From assembly GCF_041897535.1 (NCBI RefSeq), contig NZ_CP169217.1, positions 1-64,000 of the forward strand: a stretch of 64,000 nt of DNA, in the 5' to 3' direction. Origin of the DNA: Methylomicrobium lacus_A (GTDB taxonomy: Bacteria > Pseudomonadota > Gammaproteobacteria > Methylococcales > Methylomonadaceae). The translations under genes were made by a program, and so were the position numbers. Positions 19,460 to 28,655 of the stretch are shown here, piece by piece; position 1 is the stretch's first letter, and each line of letters opens with the position of its first letter. The notes beneath the pieces were generated by a model. That model was not told the origin of the DNA. It searched no databases and saw only the letters and a list, made by a program, of their open reading frames with translations.

Positions 19460-20001
19460 GGAGTAAAATAGTCGGTGAAATAAATAACACGATCGTGGGT
19501 GCGCTTTGACACGATACAGGCCCACGGCGGACACAGCATAACATTGACGGCTGAACTTTGCGCTCAAGGCTAACTTTATCGAGACAACAGCCTTCAACTG
19601 AATTGCAGGCTATTATCGAGAGCTAAACTTAATGCACCCTGAACGGTACGAGTCTAAATGCCGTGAGAAAATTCGACAAGCGACTGCACGCTTCGATTTC
19701 GCTCAGCCAACGGTTTAACGAAATGTCAGTAGGGGCGCGGGGCAAGCGCAGGCGTAAATTTAACTCTGGCGACAAAATCATCCCGCATCGGATCGCGTAA
19801 CTTAACGGCATTGCTGATGCTCTTGAATCTACGATGCAACTGTCTGATATTTAACAGGCGATTGATTCATATCAAAAATCAAGATTTAAATCAGCGTGGC
19901 CGTCTACAATCTTTGAGGATGGCGTATAATTTTGATGCAATATTTAAGGCGTTATCTATAATACTCCGCCAATTTCACTGCATGGGTTCAAATATCCAAT
20001 T
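19460..20001. other. Divergent intergenic region upstream of trkA
   Basis: 540 bases between the lipoprotein gene and trkA. No supported gene. The trkA-proximal end holds a perfect FNR/Anr-type box (19862-19875) and a TATAAT hexamer (19925-19930). The rest shows nothing recognisable. Confidence 0.6.
19862..19875. promoter_or_regulatory. FNR/Anr-type binding box
   Basis: TTGATTCATATCAA is a perfect match to TTGAT-N4-ATCAA. Its centre is about 56 bases upstream of the TATAAT at 19925, placing it roughly 68 bases before a transcription start near 19937, compatible with a class I activator position. Confidence 0.6.
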
Positions 20002-21381
20002 ATGAAGATTCTGATTCTCGGAGCGGGGGTGACCGGCTCGTCGGTTGCCGAAGCCTTGGCCAGTGAAGAAAACGACATCATGGTGGTCGATTTCAAGCCC
20101 GAGTTGCTTGACGCACTGAAACAGCGCTTCGATATTGCGACGGTCACCGGCAATGCGGCGCATCCGAGCGTTCTCGAACAGGCCGGGGTACACAATACCG
20201 ACATGGTGATCGCGGTCACCGACAGCGACGAAACCAACATGCTGGCCTGTTTGATCATCAACACGCTGTACAGCCGTCCGAAAACGATCGCCCGGGTGCG
20301 CGCGATCGAGTATATGAAAAATCCTAACCTATTCAGTCCGGCCGGCATTCCGGTCGATATCGTGATCAGTCCCGAACAGATCGTGATGGAGTCGATCCGG
20401 AATTTGATCGAGTTTCCGGGGGTTTTGCATATATCCGATTTCGCGGGCGGCCTGGTGCGGCTGTTTTCGGTCAAGGTGGGGACGCACGGTTTCCTGACCG
20501 GCAAAAAGATCAAGTCGATCAAGGATGAGTTGGCCGATGCGAAAATCCGCGTCGTCGCCATATTCCGCAACGGCAAGCCCTTGATCGTGAACGGCGGCGC
20601 CGATATCGAGTCCGGTGACGAGATTTTTCTGGTCGCTCCGCGCGAGCAGGTCCGGCATGTATTGAAAGCGCTGCATAAACTGGAAGCGCCGCTGAAGCGG
20701 ATCATCATCGCGGGCGGCGGCCATGTCGGCAAACGTCTGGCGTTGGCGCTGCAGGACGATCATCAAGTCAAGATCATCGAGAAGAACCCAAAACGCGCGA
20801 ACAAGATCGCGAATGAACTGGAAAAAACGATCGTGTTGCACGGCGATTGCGCCGATGAAACGTTATTAATGGATGAAGCCGTCGGCAGCACCGATCTGTT
20901 CTGCGCGATTACCGAAAATGACGGCGTCAACATCATTTCCGCATCGCTTGCGAAAAGCCTCGGCGCGCGCAAGGCGATTTGCCTGCTCAATCACAAGTCT
21001 TATACGAAGCTGTTGACCGATACCGATATCGATGTCGCGGTGCTGCCGAACCAGGAAACCCTGGGCAGCATTTTAAAGCATGTACGCCGCGGCGATGTGG
21101 CGCAGGTGCGTTCGTTATGCGGCGGCAGCGCCGAGGCGATCGAGGCGGTCGCGCATTACAGCGGCGACAGCGATCAGAATTCGGTGGTCGGCAAGCGCGT
21201 GGACAGCATCCATTTTCCGCCCGGTATCGTGATGGGGGCCTTGATACGCAACAATCAAGTCATTCCGATCCATCACGACGTGATTTTCGAAGAAGGCGAC
21301 CATGTAGTGATGTTTGCGATGGACAAAAAGCTGGTCAGCAATATCGAGAAAATCTTCCAGCCGCTGAATAAAACCTTATGA
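20002..21381 (+). CDS. trkA: Trk potassium system NAD-binding subunit
   Basis: Peripheral regulatory subunit of the Trk K+ channel, gating it by nucleotide binding. 459 residues with two RCK units: the first Rossmann fold starts ILGAGVTGSSVAEAL (GxGxxG), the second IIAGGGHVGKRLALAL near residue 235; each is followed by a TrkA-C domain (for example RLFSVKVGTHGFLTG and KRVDSIHFPPGIVMGALIRNN). E. coli TrkA is 458 residues. It precedes trkH by about 125 bases on the same strand. A predicted FNR/Anr box and -10 hexamer lie upstream; no clear ribosome binding site is seen before the ATG. Confidence 0.96.
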   Translation: MKILILGAGVTGSSVAEALASEENDIMVVDFKPELLDALKQRFDIATVTGNAAHPSVLEQAGVHNTDMVIAVTDSDETNMLACLIINTLYSRPKTIARVRAIEYMKNPNLFSPAGIPVDIVISPEQIVMESIRNLIEFPGVLHISDFAGGLVRLFSVKVGTHGFLTGKKIKSIKDELADAKIRVVAIFRNGKPLIVNGGADIESGDEIFLVAPREQVRHVLKALHKLEAPLKRIIIAGGGHVGKRLALALQDDHQVKIIEKNPKRANKIANELEKTIVLHGDCADETLLMDEAVGSTDLFCAITENDGVNIISASLAKSLGARKAICLLNHKSYTKLLTDTDIDVAVLPNQETLGSILKHVRRGDVAQVRSLCGGSAEAIEAVAHYSGDSDQNSVVGKRVDSIHFPPGIVMGALIRNNQVIPIHHDVIFEEGDHVVMFAMDKKLVSNIEKIFQPLNKTL

Positions 21382-21507
21382 AGCAAATTTTCTCGAGGAT
21401 TTTCATGGCTTGCGATTGCCGCAACTGCGCTTGAAATTTCCCACCGCGTTCTTTCTGCATTTTTTTTCAACCGGTATGGGCGGCGTGCTTTGTCACCCCG
21501 CGCGGTC

Positions 21508-22965
21508 ATGGCTATGATTTTGACGATTTTGCATATTTTCGGCCTGGTGACGATGGGCTTCAGCGGTTTAATGACCACCTGCCTCATCACGTCGTATTGG
21601 GCCGGCGACGGGGCGACATCGGCTTTTTCCCAGGGCGTGCTGGTCACTTTCCTGGCCGGCGCGCTGCTGTTTTTTCCGTCCCTGCGCGTCCCGAAAAAGG
21701 TATCGCGGCAGACCGGTTTTTTACTGGTCGCGATCACCTGGTCGGTGACTCCGGTTTTCTGCACCTTGCCGCTGCTCTATTATTTCCCCGGCATGAGTTT
21801 CGTCGATGCGTATTTCGAAGTGACATCTGGCCTCACGACGACCGGCGCGACCGTGATGTCCGGGCTCGATCAATTGCCGATGTCGATCAATCTCTGGCGC
21901 CATGAACTGAACTGGATCGCGGGCATGGGCATCATCATTTTCGCGGTCGCGATTCTGCCGATCTTGGGCATCGGCGGCATGCAGCTTTACATCGCCGAAA
22001 CCCCGGGCTCGGTCAAGGAATCGGACCTGCCGCCGCGCATCGCGCAGACCGCGAAAGCCTTGTGGATGGTTTATGCTGGCATTTCGGTCGCCTGCATTTT
22101 GTCGCTGAAACTGGCCGGCATGAGCTGGTTCGACGCGGTCTGCCATGCGTTCGCGGCGATGAGTCTCGGCGGCATGTCGACGCATGATCAGAATGTCGGG
22201 TTTTTCAACTCGTTGCCGATCGAGATCGTGCTGACCGTATTTCAGCTGGTCGCCGCGATCAACTTCGCGACCCATTTCGTCGCGATACGCAAGCTGTCCT
22301 TCAAACCTTATGCGGTCGATATGGAGGCGCGCAGCTTCCTGGCGCTGGTGCTCGGCAGTTGCGTGCTGGCGGCGTCGGTCTTGTGGCAGAACGGCACCTA
22401 TGCCGACTTTTGGACCGCGCTACGGCATGCGACCTTCAATCTGGTCACGATCGCGACCGATTGCGGTTTTGCGACCCAGGATTTCAATCAGTGGCCGATT
22501 TTCGTGCCGATGTGGATGCTGTTTCTGAGCTGTCTTTCGGCCTCCTCCGGTTCGACCGGCGGCGGCATCCGGATGATCCGGACGATCATTCTGCTGAAAC
22601 AGGCGCGGCTCGAATTGTTCAAATTCATCCATCCGCAGGCGATCCGGCCCTTGAAAATCGGCGAGCATGTGATCAACAACGCGATCGTGACCTCGGTGAC
22701 CGGCTTCATTTTTCTGTATTTCATCAGCATCGTGATCTTGACGTTCACGCTGCTGCTGAGCGGGATGGACTTTGTCAGCGCCTTGTCCGCGGTGATCGCC
22801 TGTTTCAACAACGCCGGTCCCGGCTTGAACCAGGTCGGGCCCGCGACCAACTACGCCAGCCTGACCGATTTCCAGACCGCCGTGTGCAGTTTTACGATGT
22901 TGCTCGGTCGGGTGCAGATCTTTTCGATCGTGATCCTGTTCCTGCCCGAATTCTGGAAAAAATAG
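21508..22965 (+). CDS. trkH: Trk/Ktr potassium channel membrane subunit
   Basis: K+-translocating subunit with four pore-loop repeats. The ATG at 21508 gives 485 residues, about the length of TrkH; a TTG at 21490 is possible and no ribosome binding site decides between them. Selectivity-filter loops are seen at TSGLTTTGATV, AMSLGGMSTHD, ATDCGFATQD and CFNNAGPGL. The helices M1 and M2 of each repeat alternate around them. It acts with TrkA encoded just upstream, in the inner membrane. Confidence 0.95.
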   Translation: MAMILTILHIFGLVTMGFSGLMTTCLITSYWAGDGATSAFSQGVLVTFLAGALLFFPSLRVPKKVSRQTGFLLVAITWSVTPVFCTLPLLYYFPGMSFVDAYFEVTSGLTTTGATVMSGLDQLPMSINLWRHELNWIAGMGIIIFAVAILPILGIGGMQLYIAETPGSVKESDLPPRIAQTAKALWMVYAGISVACILSLKLAGMSWFDAVCHAFAAMSLGGMSTHDQNVGFFNSLPIEIVLTVFQLVAAINFATHFVAIRKLSFKPYAVDMEARSFLALVLGSCVLAASVLWQNGTYADFWTALRHATFNLVTIATDCGFATQDFNQWPIFVPMWMLFLSCLSASSGSTGGGIRMIRTIILLKQARLELFKFIHPQAIRPLKIGEHVINNAIVTSVTGFIFLYFISIVILTFTLLLSGMDFVSALSAVIACFNNAGPGLNQVGPATNYASLTDFQTAVCSFTMLLGRVQIFSIVILFLPEFWKK

Positions 22966-22990
22966 CAGAGGAATCGACTTCTCCGTTAGC

Positions 22991-24334
22991 TTACAGATCA
23001 ACGATTTCGCTGACGAATTGCCCGTCGGCGATCCGCGTCTGAATCCTGTCGCCGACTGCAAGTTGCTGCACGGAGCGGACGATTTTACCGTTCTCGACCA
23101 TCGTTACCAGCGCATAGCCCCGGTTCAATGTCGCGAGCGGACTGACCGCGTGCAGGGTCTGGCTGGTGTTCGACAGTCTGAGCCGGCTCTGCTCCAGCTT
23201 GTGTTGCATCGCCCGCTCCAGGCGCCGCGCGAGGTATTGTTGCCGATGTTGGTAGCTAAGTATCCGGACGGCCGGGTTGAACTGCGCTAATCTGGCGTTG
23301 GCGGCGGCGAGCAAGTGTTTCTGATGCTGCTGTTTTTTCAGCATGCCTTGCGTCAAGCGTAACTTCAATTCGTCCAGTCGCTGTGCATTGCGCCGCAGTT
23401 TTTGGCCGGGATGCTGCTGCGCAAGGCGCTTGTCCAGCCAGTCCAGGCTCTGCCGGGTTCTGATCAGTTTGCGCTGCCAGCATTGTTCGAGACGTTTCTC
23501 GTACTGCATGAAGCCGTGCAACCATTGCTGCTGATCCGGCGTGGCGTGTTCGGCCGCCGCGGTCGGCGTCGCGGCGCGCAGGTCCGCCGCGAAATCGGCG
23601 ATCGTGACATCGGTTTCGTGGCCGATGCCGGAGATGATCGGAATAGCGCTCGCGGCGATCTCGCGCGCGACGATTTCTTCATTGAAGGCCTGCAGGTCTT
23701 CGAGCGAGCCGCCGCCGCGCGCCAGGATCAGGACATCGCAATCCGCGTGCCGGTTCGCGGTTTGGATTGCCTCGGCCACTTCGAATTTGGCATTGGCGCC
23801 TTGCACGGCGGTCGGGTACACGATCACCGGGATCGCCGGAAAGCGCCGCTTCAATACGCTGAGTATGTCCCGTAGCGCGGCCCCGGTCGGCGAGGTAATG
23901 ATGCCGATCGCCTGGGGCAGGCGCGGCAGGCTTTTTTTGCCGGAGGCATCGAAAAGGCCTTCCTCGGACAATTTCAGCCGCAACGCGTCGAAAGCGCGCC
24001 GCAGCGCGCCGTCGCCCGCCGCCTCCATCCGTTCGACAATCAATTGATAATCGCCGCGCGGCTCGTACAGGCTGACCTCGGCCCGAAGCAAAACCTGCAT
24101 GCCGTTCGCGGGTTTGCAGCGCAGCCCACGCTGCTGGTTTTTGAACAGCGCGCAGCGCACCTGGGCGCCGGCGTCCTTCAACGAAAAATACAGATGGCCG
24201 GACGAGGGCGCGCTGAGGTTCGAGATTTCGCCTTCGACCCAGATCATCAGAAAATGCTCGCCGAGCGCCAGCGCGGCCTCGCGGTTCAGCTCGGAGACCG
24301 TATAAATCTTGGGCGGGGTGTTGGTCTTGTTCAT
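22991..24334 (-). CDS. xseA: Exodeoxyribonuclease VII large subunit
   Basis: Catalytic subunit of the single-strand-specific exonuclease VII. The ATG at 24334 (MNKTNTPPKIYTVSELNREA) gives 447 residues. An N-terminal OB-fold nucleic-acid binding domain (VEGEISNLSAPSSGHLYFSLKD) is followed by the nuclease core with LPRLPQAIGIITSPTGAALRDI and ILARGGGSLEDLQAFNEE, then a long coiled-coil region and a C-terminal beta segment NRGYALVT. The small subunit XseB is not encoded in this window. Confidence 0.96.
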   Translation of the reverse strand: MNKTNTPPKIYTVSELNREAALALGEHFLMIWVEGEISNLSAPSSGHLYFSLKDAGAQVRCALFKNQQRGLRCKPANGMQVLLRAEVSLYEPRGDYQLIVERMEAAGDGALRRAFDALRLKLSEEGLFDASGKKSLPRLPQAIGIITSPTGAALRDILSVLKRRFPAIPVIVYPTAVQGANAKFEVAEAIQTANRHADCDVLILARGGGSLEDLQAFNEEIVAREIAASAIPIISGIGHETDVTIADFAADLRAATPTAAAEHATPDQQQWLHGFMQYEKRLEQCWQRKLIRTRQSLDWLDKRLAQQHPGQKLRRNAQRLDELKLRLTQGMLKKQQHQKHLLAAANARLAQFNPAVRILSYQHRQQYLARRLERAMQHKLEQSRLRLSNTSQTLHAVSPLATLNRGYALVTMVENGKIVRSVQQLAVGDRIQTRIADGQFVSEIVDL

Positions 24335-24426
24335 CGCGCGGCATTCTAGCATTTTTTAAAAGCGTTCAGTCTGGATTCAACTTGCCGCGGCTAATCTAGT
24401 GCCGTCATCAACAGAGGAGACAGACC

Positions 24427-24813
24427 ATGAAAATTGCAAAGATGTTGACGTTGTTGGCCGGTTTGAGTTTGATCGGCGCTGCCGAGGCGCATTATGATCC
24501 GTATTACCGGGATTATCACGATCACGCCGGTTATCGCGTCCATGGTGCCGGCAAGGTGAACAAAGAGCAGAGCCAGCAGCGGCGACGCATCCAAAGCGGA
24601 CTCGCAAGGGGACAGTTGACGCCTTATGAGTATGATCAACTGGCTCGGCAGCAGCAACATATCGAGCACGTCGAACGCCGCTTCAAACAGGATGGACGTC
24701 TGGATTGGCGGGAGCGGCAGATTCTGAAGGAAGAACTCGCGCGATCATCCGATGATATACGCTATTTCAAGCATAATGACCATGATGATAGAGACGGCTA
24801 CTTTTATCGTTAA
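24427..24813 (+). CDS. Small secreted His/Asp-rich protein
   Basis: 128 residues, start preceded by GAGGAGAC. A signal peptide (MKIAKMLTLLAGLSLIGAAEA) is followed by a His/Tyr/Asp-rich stretch (HYDPYYRDYHDHAGYRVHG), a helical pair with two similar units (QSGLARGQLTPYEYDQLARQ and QDGRLDWRERQILKEEL) and an acidic/His tail (KHNDHDDRDGYF). The helical core matches a common family of small periplasmic proteins with no known function. His/Asp clusters suggest metal binding. It converges on a P1B metal ATPase gene, but cotranscription is impossible. Confidence 0.7.
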   Translation: MKIAKMLTLLAGLSLIGAAEAHYDPYYRDYHDHAGYRVHGAGKVNKEQSQQRRRIQSGLARGQLTPYEYDQLARQQQHIEHVERRFKQDGRLDWRERQILKEELARSSDDIRYFKHNDHDDRDGYFYR

Positions 24814-24824
24814 GTGACGTGGCT

Positions 24825-24850
24825 AAGCTTGTCCTGAGCCTGTCGAAGGG
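24825..24850. repeat. Dispersed palindromic repeat fragment
   Basis: CTTGTCCTGAGCCTGTCGAAGG is a widespread intergenic repeat in proteobacteria whose translation LVLSLSKG is a familiar annotation artefact. Here it lies between two convergent genes. Confidence 0.6.
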
Positions 24851-24869
24851 CGCAACGCGCCTTATGGAA

Positions 24870-26825
24870 TTAAAAATCCGACAACGTTTTCGGCGGCAGC
24901 GCGGCCCGCAGCGCATTCAAAATCGCGAGCACATCGATCAGTTCCTGGGTCAGGGCGCCGGCGACGGGGCTCAGATAGCCCATGCCCGCCGCCCCCATGC
25001 CGACCACGCTCAGCGCCATGCCGCCGATCGCGCTTTGCAGGGCGATCTTGCGCATCCTTTCGCCGATATGGAACAGTTCGTCGACTTTCTGCAGCGAACT
25101 GTCCATGATCACCGCATCGGCCGCTTCGCCGGTGATGTCGCTGTTTTGCCCGAAGGCGATGCCGATCGTCGCAGCGGTCAACGCCGGCGCGTCGTTGATA
25201 CCGTCGCCGAGAAAGACCGTTTTGGCCTTCCGGGTTTCGGCCCTGACCAGCGCCAGTTTCTGTTCGGGGCTTTGGCTGAAATGGACCTGTTCGATGCCGA
25301 CCTGTTCGGCCAGATAGCGGACTTCGGATTCCCGGTCGCCCGACACCAGCATCACCCGGTCGAACAAATGGCTCGGCTGCAAGTGATTGATGAACGAAGA
25401 ACTGTCCGCGCGCACTTCGTCGCGAAATTGCAGCGTCGCCGCATACTGGCCGTCGATCAGGGCGATACATTCCAGGCCGCCGTCGGCCTCGGGCAGGTGC
25501 GCGAGCGCTTCCGGAAGTCGTTCGGCAACGGCATGACGGCTGGTGATCGCGATTTTTTTGCCGGCGACGAGGCCCGAAATGCCTTGCCCCGGCAGTTCGG
25601 CAATCTCGGCGACCGGGAGCAAGGGCGAGGCGGCCTTTTCCGCCGCTTTCAGAATCGCTCCCGAAAGGGGATGCTTCGAATAGCGTTCCAGGCTCGCAAT
25701 CAGCGTCAGAACCTCGGCTTCGTCGTGTTCCGCAGCGGTCTTGATCGCGATCAGGGAAGGGCGGCCGTAGGTCAGGGTGCCGGTCTTGTCGAAAATGGCG
25801 GTCCGGCACAGGCCGAGCGTTTCGAGGATGGCCGGGTTCTTAATGATGATCTCGCGCTGCGCGGCCAGCGAGATCGAGCTGATAATCGTAACCGGAATGC
25901 CGATCAATAGAGGGCAGGGCGTTGCGATCACCAGCACGGCCAGGAAACGCACGACGTCGCCGCTGTCATACCAGGCGATGCCTGCGATCGCGAGCGCGAG
26001 CGGCGCGTACAGGGCGCCGAGCTGATCGCCGAGGCGCCGGATTTTCGGGCGGTAGCGTTCGGAGGAGCGCATCACTTCCATGATCTTCGCATAGCGCGAG
26101 TCCGCCGCGACTTTATCGGCGCGAATCGTCAATGCCGCATCGCCGTTGATCGCGCCGGACAAAACCTGGGAGCCTGCGGTTTTCGACATCAGATACGGTT
26201 CGCCGGTCAAATACGATTCGTCCATCGTGCTGGCGCCGTCGAGCACGGTGCCGTCAACCGGACAGATCTCGTGCGGCAGGATCAACAGCGTATCGCCGAT
26301 GCGGATTTTATCGGCCGCGATATCGGTCAGGGTGTCGCCGGCCTTTTTATGCGCGATCGACGGCATCCGCTTGGCCAAGGCTTCGAGCACCGAAGACGCC
26401 TTGCGCAGCGCATAGGTTTCGAGCACCGCGCCGCCCGACAGCATCAACACGACCAGGCTGCCGGCCAGCCATTCGTCCAGCCAGGCCGCGGTCACGATCG
26501 AAATTCCGGCCAACAGATCGGCGCCCAGATCGCCATGCAGCAGTTTCACGAGCAGGCGGTAGAGCAAGGGCAAGCCGCCCAACGCCAGCACCGCGAGCAG
26601 CGGCAATTGCGCCAACGCAAAGGCGTAAGTGAAGCCTTGCTCGAACAACGGCGCCGAGTCGGGTCCAAATGCGGCCGAAAGCGACAGCCGATAGGTCTGG
26701 CTGCCGATCGCGAGTCCGTAGCGGAGCGGAAGATAAGCGCCGATGCCGGCCAGGCTCAGGAAGGCGATCCAGTGTTCGGCGCTGAGTGTGGAAGATTTTG
26801 CGGGTGATGAATTCGGCGTCGGCAT
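24870..26825 (-). CDS. P1B-type heavy-metal ATPase with CPL motif and no HMA domain
   Basis: 651-residue metal-exporting P-type ATPase. The protein lacks an N-terminal metal-binding CxxC domain; hydrophobic helices begin near residue 18. It has the actuator TGEP, the transmembrane metal site ATPCPLLIG (Cys304), phosphorylation site DKTGT (Asp346), the P1B marker His-Pro in YSKHPLSGAI, and hinge GDGINDAPALTAA. CPL in place of CPC, CPH or SPC leaves the metal undetermined. One frame runs without interruption. A secreted PepSY protein gene lies on the opposite strand upstream and a His/Asp-rich secreted protein gene converges downstream. Confidence 0.88.
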   Translation of the reverse strand: MPTPNSSPAKSSTLSAEHWIAFLSLAGIGAYLPLRYGLAIGSQTYRLSLSAAFGPDSAPLFEQGFTYAFALAQLPLLAVLALGGLPLLYRLLVKLLHGDLGADLLAGISIVTAAWLDEWLAGSLVVLMLSGGAVLETYALRKASSVLEALAKRMPSIAHKKAGDTLTDIAADKIRIGDTLLILPHEICPVDGTVLDGASTMDESYLTGEPYLMSKTAGSQVLSGAINGDAALTIRADKVAADSRYAKIMEVMRSSERYRPKIRRLGDQLGALYAPLALAIAGIAWYDSGDVVRFLAVLVIATPCPLLIGIPVTIISSISLAAQREIIIKNPAILETLGLCRTAIFDKTGTLTYGRPSLIAIKTAAEHDEAEVLTLIASLERYSKHPLSGAILKAAEKAASPLLPVAEIAELPGQGISGLVAGKKIAITSRHAVAERLPEALAHLPEADGGLECIALIDGQYAATLQFRDEVRADSSSFINHLQPSHLFDRVMLVSGDRESEVRYLAEQVGIEQVHFSQSPEQKLALVRAETRKAKTVFLGDGINDAPALTAATIGIAFGQNSDITGEAADAVIMDSSLQKVDELFHIGERMRKIALQSAIGGMALSVVGMGAAGMGYLSPVAGALTQELIDVLAILNALRAALPPKTLSDF

Positions 26826-26942
26826 TCGAAAAGTTGCGAGAAGGTGTGGATGGATGGTGCCTATCGGATGCGGTAAGGATGTTGCGTATCCGGGTTTTGG
26901 CGAATATTGGTTATAATTTGCGCAGCTTTTTGATGAACCGCA

Positions 26943-26963
26943 AACCGCGGCATTGCGGCTTTC
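26943..26963 (+). terminator. Possible short hairpin upstream of PepSY gene
   Basis: AACCGC-GGCATT-GCGGCTTTC forms a small stem followed by a short T tract, about 30 bases after a TATAAT hexamer (26911-26916). It could end a very short leader transcript or act as attenuator for the gene at 27023. The evidence is weak. Confidence 0.3.
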
Positions 26964-27022
26964 TTAGTGCAATTCCGCATCAGATTGATAATTATAATAA
27001 ATTTATTATTGGGTAAAGAAAC

Positions 27023-27490
27023 ATGCGTCAATTCTTCATGACTTCATTGGTGGCCGCGGCCGCGTTCGTTGCATTTTCGGCGCATGCCGAATTGCTCGGC
27101 AAAGACGGTTTGCCGGCTCCGGTCGTCGATCAATTCGATAAGAAACATCCGAATGCGGCGAATGTCAGCGCGCTGGCCAAAAAGCATTTCAATCAGGACC
27201 TGTACGAAATCCATTTCAAGGACGGTGAGGAATCCTTGGTCGAATACTACCGCAAGAATGGCCATTTTTTCGTCAGCGCGCCGGTGATCGATCCCTCGGG
27301 CCTGTTGCCGCCGGGAACCCTGGATAACCTGAAGGCCGAGTTTCCGAATCACGAAATCAAGCAAGCGCTGCAGATTGTGAATCCGAACGGGGCGGGCGAG
27401 GAATTCGATTTCACGCTCGATGTCTCCGGCAGTCATTGGTCCGTGTCCGTCGATGGCGAAGGCAAGATTATCGGCAAGGAACAATATTGA
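27023..27490 (+). CDS. Periplasmic PepSY-like protein
   Basis: 155 residues with a signal peptide ending SAHA. The mature part has two related halves of about 60 residues (VVDQFDKKHPNAANVSAL... and LDNLKAEFPNHEIKQALQIV), each with the 'phi-x-x-x-F-x-x-x-(F/H)P' start typical of the PepSY-like putative beta-lactamase-inhibitor family (DUF2874). Such proteins often sit beside two-component or metal genes, but their function is unproven. The gene is divergent from the P1B ATPase with about 200 bases between. Confidence 0.75.
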   Translation: MRQFFMTSLVAAAAFVAFSAHAELLGKDGLPAPVVDQFDKKHPNAANVSALAKKHFNQDLYEIHFKDGEESLVEYYRKNGHFFVSAPVIDPSGLLPPGTLDNLKAEFPNHEIKQALQIVNPNGAGEEFDFTLDVSGSHWSVSVDGEGKIIGKEQY

Positions 27491-27515
27491 ATCAGTCGCT
27501 TCGGCGCGATAAATA

Positions 27516-27542
27516 CTACGGGGCGATTTATTCGCCCCGTGG
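27516..27542. terminator. Bidirectional terminator
   Basis: ACGGGGCGA-TTTAT-TCGCCCCGT, a 9-bp perfect stem (11 bp with an outer wobble), between the PepSY gene and the convergent rpiA. No T-tail. Confidence 0.7.
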
Positions 27543-27545
27543 TCA

Positions 27546-28223
27546 TTAAGCGCTTTGCTCTTCGACCCGCCCATCCCTAGCGCAAAACACCGCGCTCGTC
27601 AGATGGCTGAAAATGCCGTGTTCGACGACGCCAGGAATGCCGTTCAATACCGTATCCAGCGTGTGACTGTCGAACGCTTCCGCAAACGCCGTATCCAGCA
27701 CCAGGCTGCCGTGCGAAGTCACCACCAGTCCGTCCTTGTTCTCGGTTTGCCGAAGTTCCGCCTTGCCGCCGATCGCAGCGAGACTTTCCTTGACCAGTTG
27801 CCAGGCAAAAGGCATCACTTCGACCGGAATCGGGAAACGCTCGCCGATCCGGCCGACGCGCTTGCCGGGATTGATCAACACCCAGAATTCCCGGCTCGCG
27901 CCGGCCAGCAGCTTTTCGCGCACCAGATCGAAGCCGCGGCCTTTCAACAAGGTCATGTCCGGCGCGACTTCATCGGCGCCGTCGACATACACGTCGAGGC
28001 CTTTGAGTTGTTCGACCGCAAGCAACGGCAGACCGAGTTCGCGCGCCTTGATCGCGCTGACTACCGAGCTGGAGACCGTTTGAACCTTCAAGCCTTCCTG
28101 ATGATGGCGCTGGGCGAGTGCCTCGATGAAACAATTCGCGGTCGAGCCGGTGCCGAGGCCGACGATCATCCCGTCTTCGATTTTCCGCGCGGCATGCTGC
28201 GCAACTAATTCTTTGTCGTTCAT
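27546..28223 (-). CDS. rpiA: Ribose-5-phosphate isomerase A
   Basis: Interconverts ribose 5-phosphate and ribulose 5-phosphate in the pentose phosphate pathway. The ATG at 28223, preceded by TGAGGA, gives 225 residues (E. coli 219). Seen: VGLGTGSTANCFIEAL (phosphate loop), VDGADEVAPDMTLLKGRG (catalytic Asp and Lys region), REKLLAGASREFWVL, and the VVEHGIFSH segment. Confidence 0.95.
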   Translation of the reverse strand: MNDKELVAQHAARKIEDGMIVGLGTGSTANCFIEALAQRHHQEGLKVQTVSSSVVSAIKARELGLPLLAVEQLKGLDVYVDGADEVAPDMTLLKGRGFDLVREKLLAGASREFWVLINPGKRVGRIGERFPIPVEVMPFAWQLVKESLAAIGGKAELRQTENKDGLVVTSHGSLVLDTAFAEAFDSHTLDTVLNGIPGVVEHGIFSHLTSAVFCARDGRVEEQSA

Positions 28224-28246
28224 GTTTGTTTCCTCAGGATATGGAG

Positions 28247-28594
28247 TCAGCCGAATGTCGAGCCGTTCCAGCCCCAAAATTCGGCCGGACAATTGCTGAA
28301 TTCGATATAAATCCGCTCCGGCGGAATCGCCAGCGCCGTTTCGAGTAACTGGCTCAGCGCGGAGGACAAGGATTTCGCCTGCTTGGCCGATAAACCGATG
28401 CTCTTACATTCGAGATAGGCCAAGGGGGCGCTGCTGCCCGCGAAAAGCATCGTTTTTTCGGCGTTCAATTCGACCAGCACATAGCGCTCGGGCTTGCCGG
28501 TTTCCTTCGCCACTAATTGCGACAGTTGGCTCAGCAGTGGCGGCGCTTGCGCGTCGTCGAGCGCGAGGTTCGTATTCAGTTTCAGATAGGGCAT
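28247..28594 (-). CDS. MIF/phenylpyruvate tautomerase-like protein
   Basis: 115 residues, the length of eukaryotic macrophage migration inhibitory factor. The catalytic Pro2 is present (MPYLKLNTN), and NTN, AKETGKPERYVLVEL, the FAGSSAPLAYLECKSIG segment and the ending VGWN-like WGWNGSTFG align across the whole protein. It probably has keto-enol tautomerase activity; its bacterial substrate is unknown. It lies 23 bases upstream of rpiA on the same strand, so the two are probably cotranscribed. Confidence 0.85.
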   Translation of the reverse strand: MPYLKLNTNLALDDAQAPPLLSQLSQLVAKETGKPERYVLVELNAEKTMLFAGSSAPLAYLECKSIGLSAKQAKSLSSALSQLLETALAIPPERIYIEFSNCPAEFWGWNGSTFG

Positions 28595-28655
28595 GGCGTT
28601 TCAGGGACGGTGGGTGGGGGGGTGTCGCCGATTATAATCGCGTCGCTCGGGTTTG

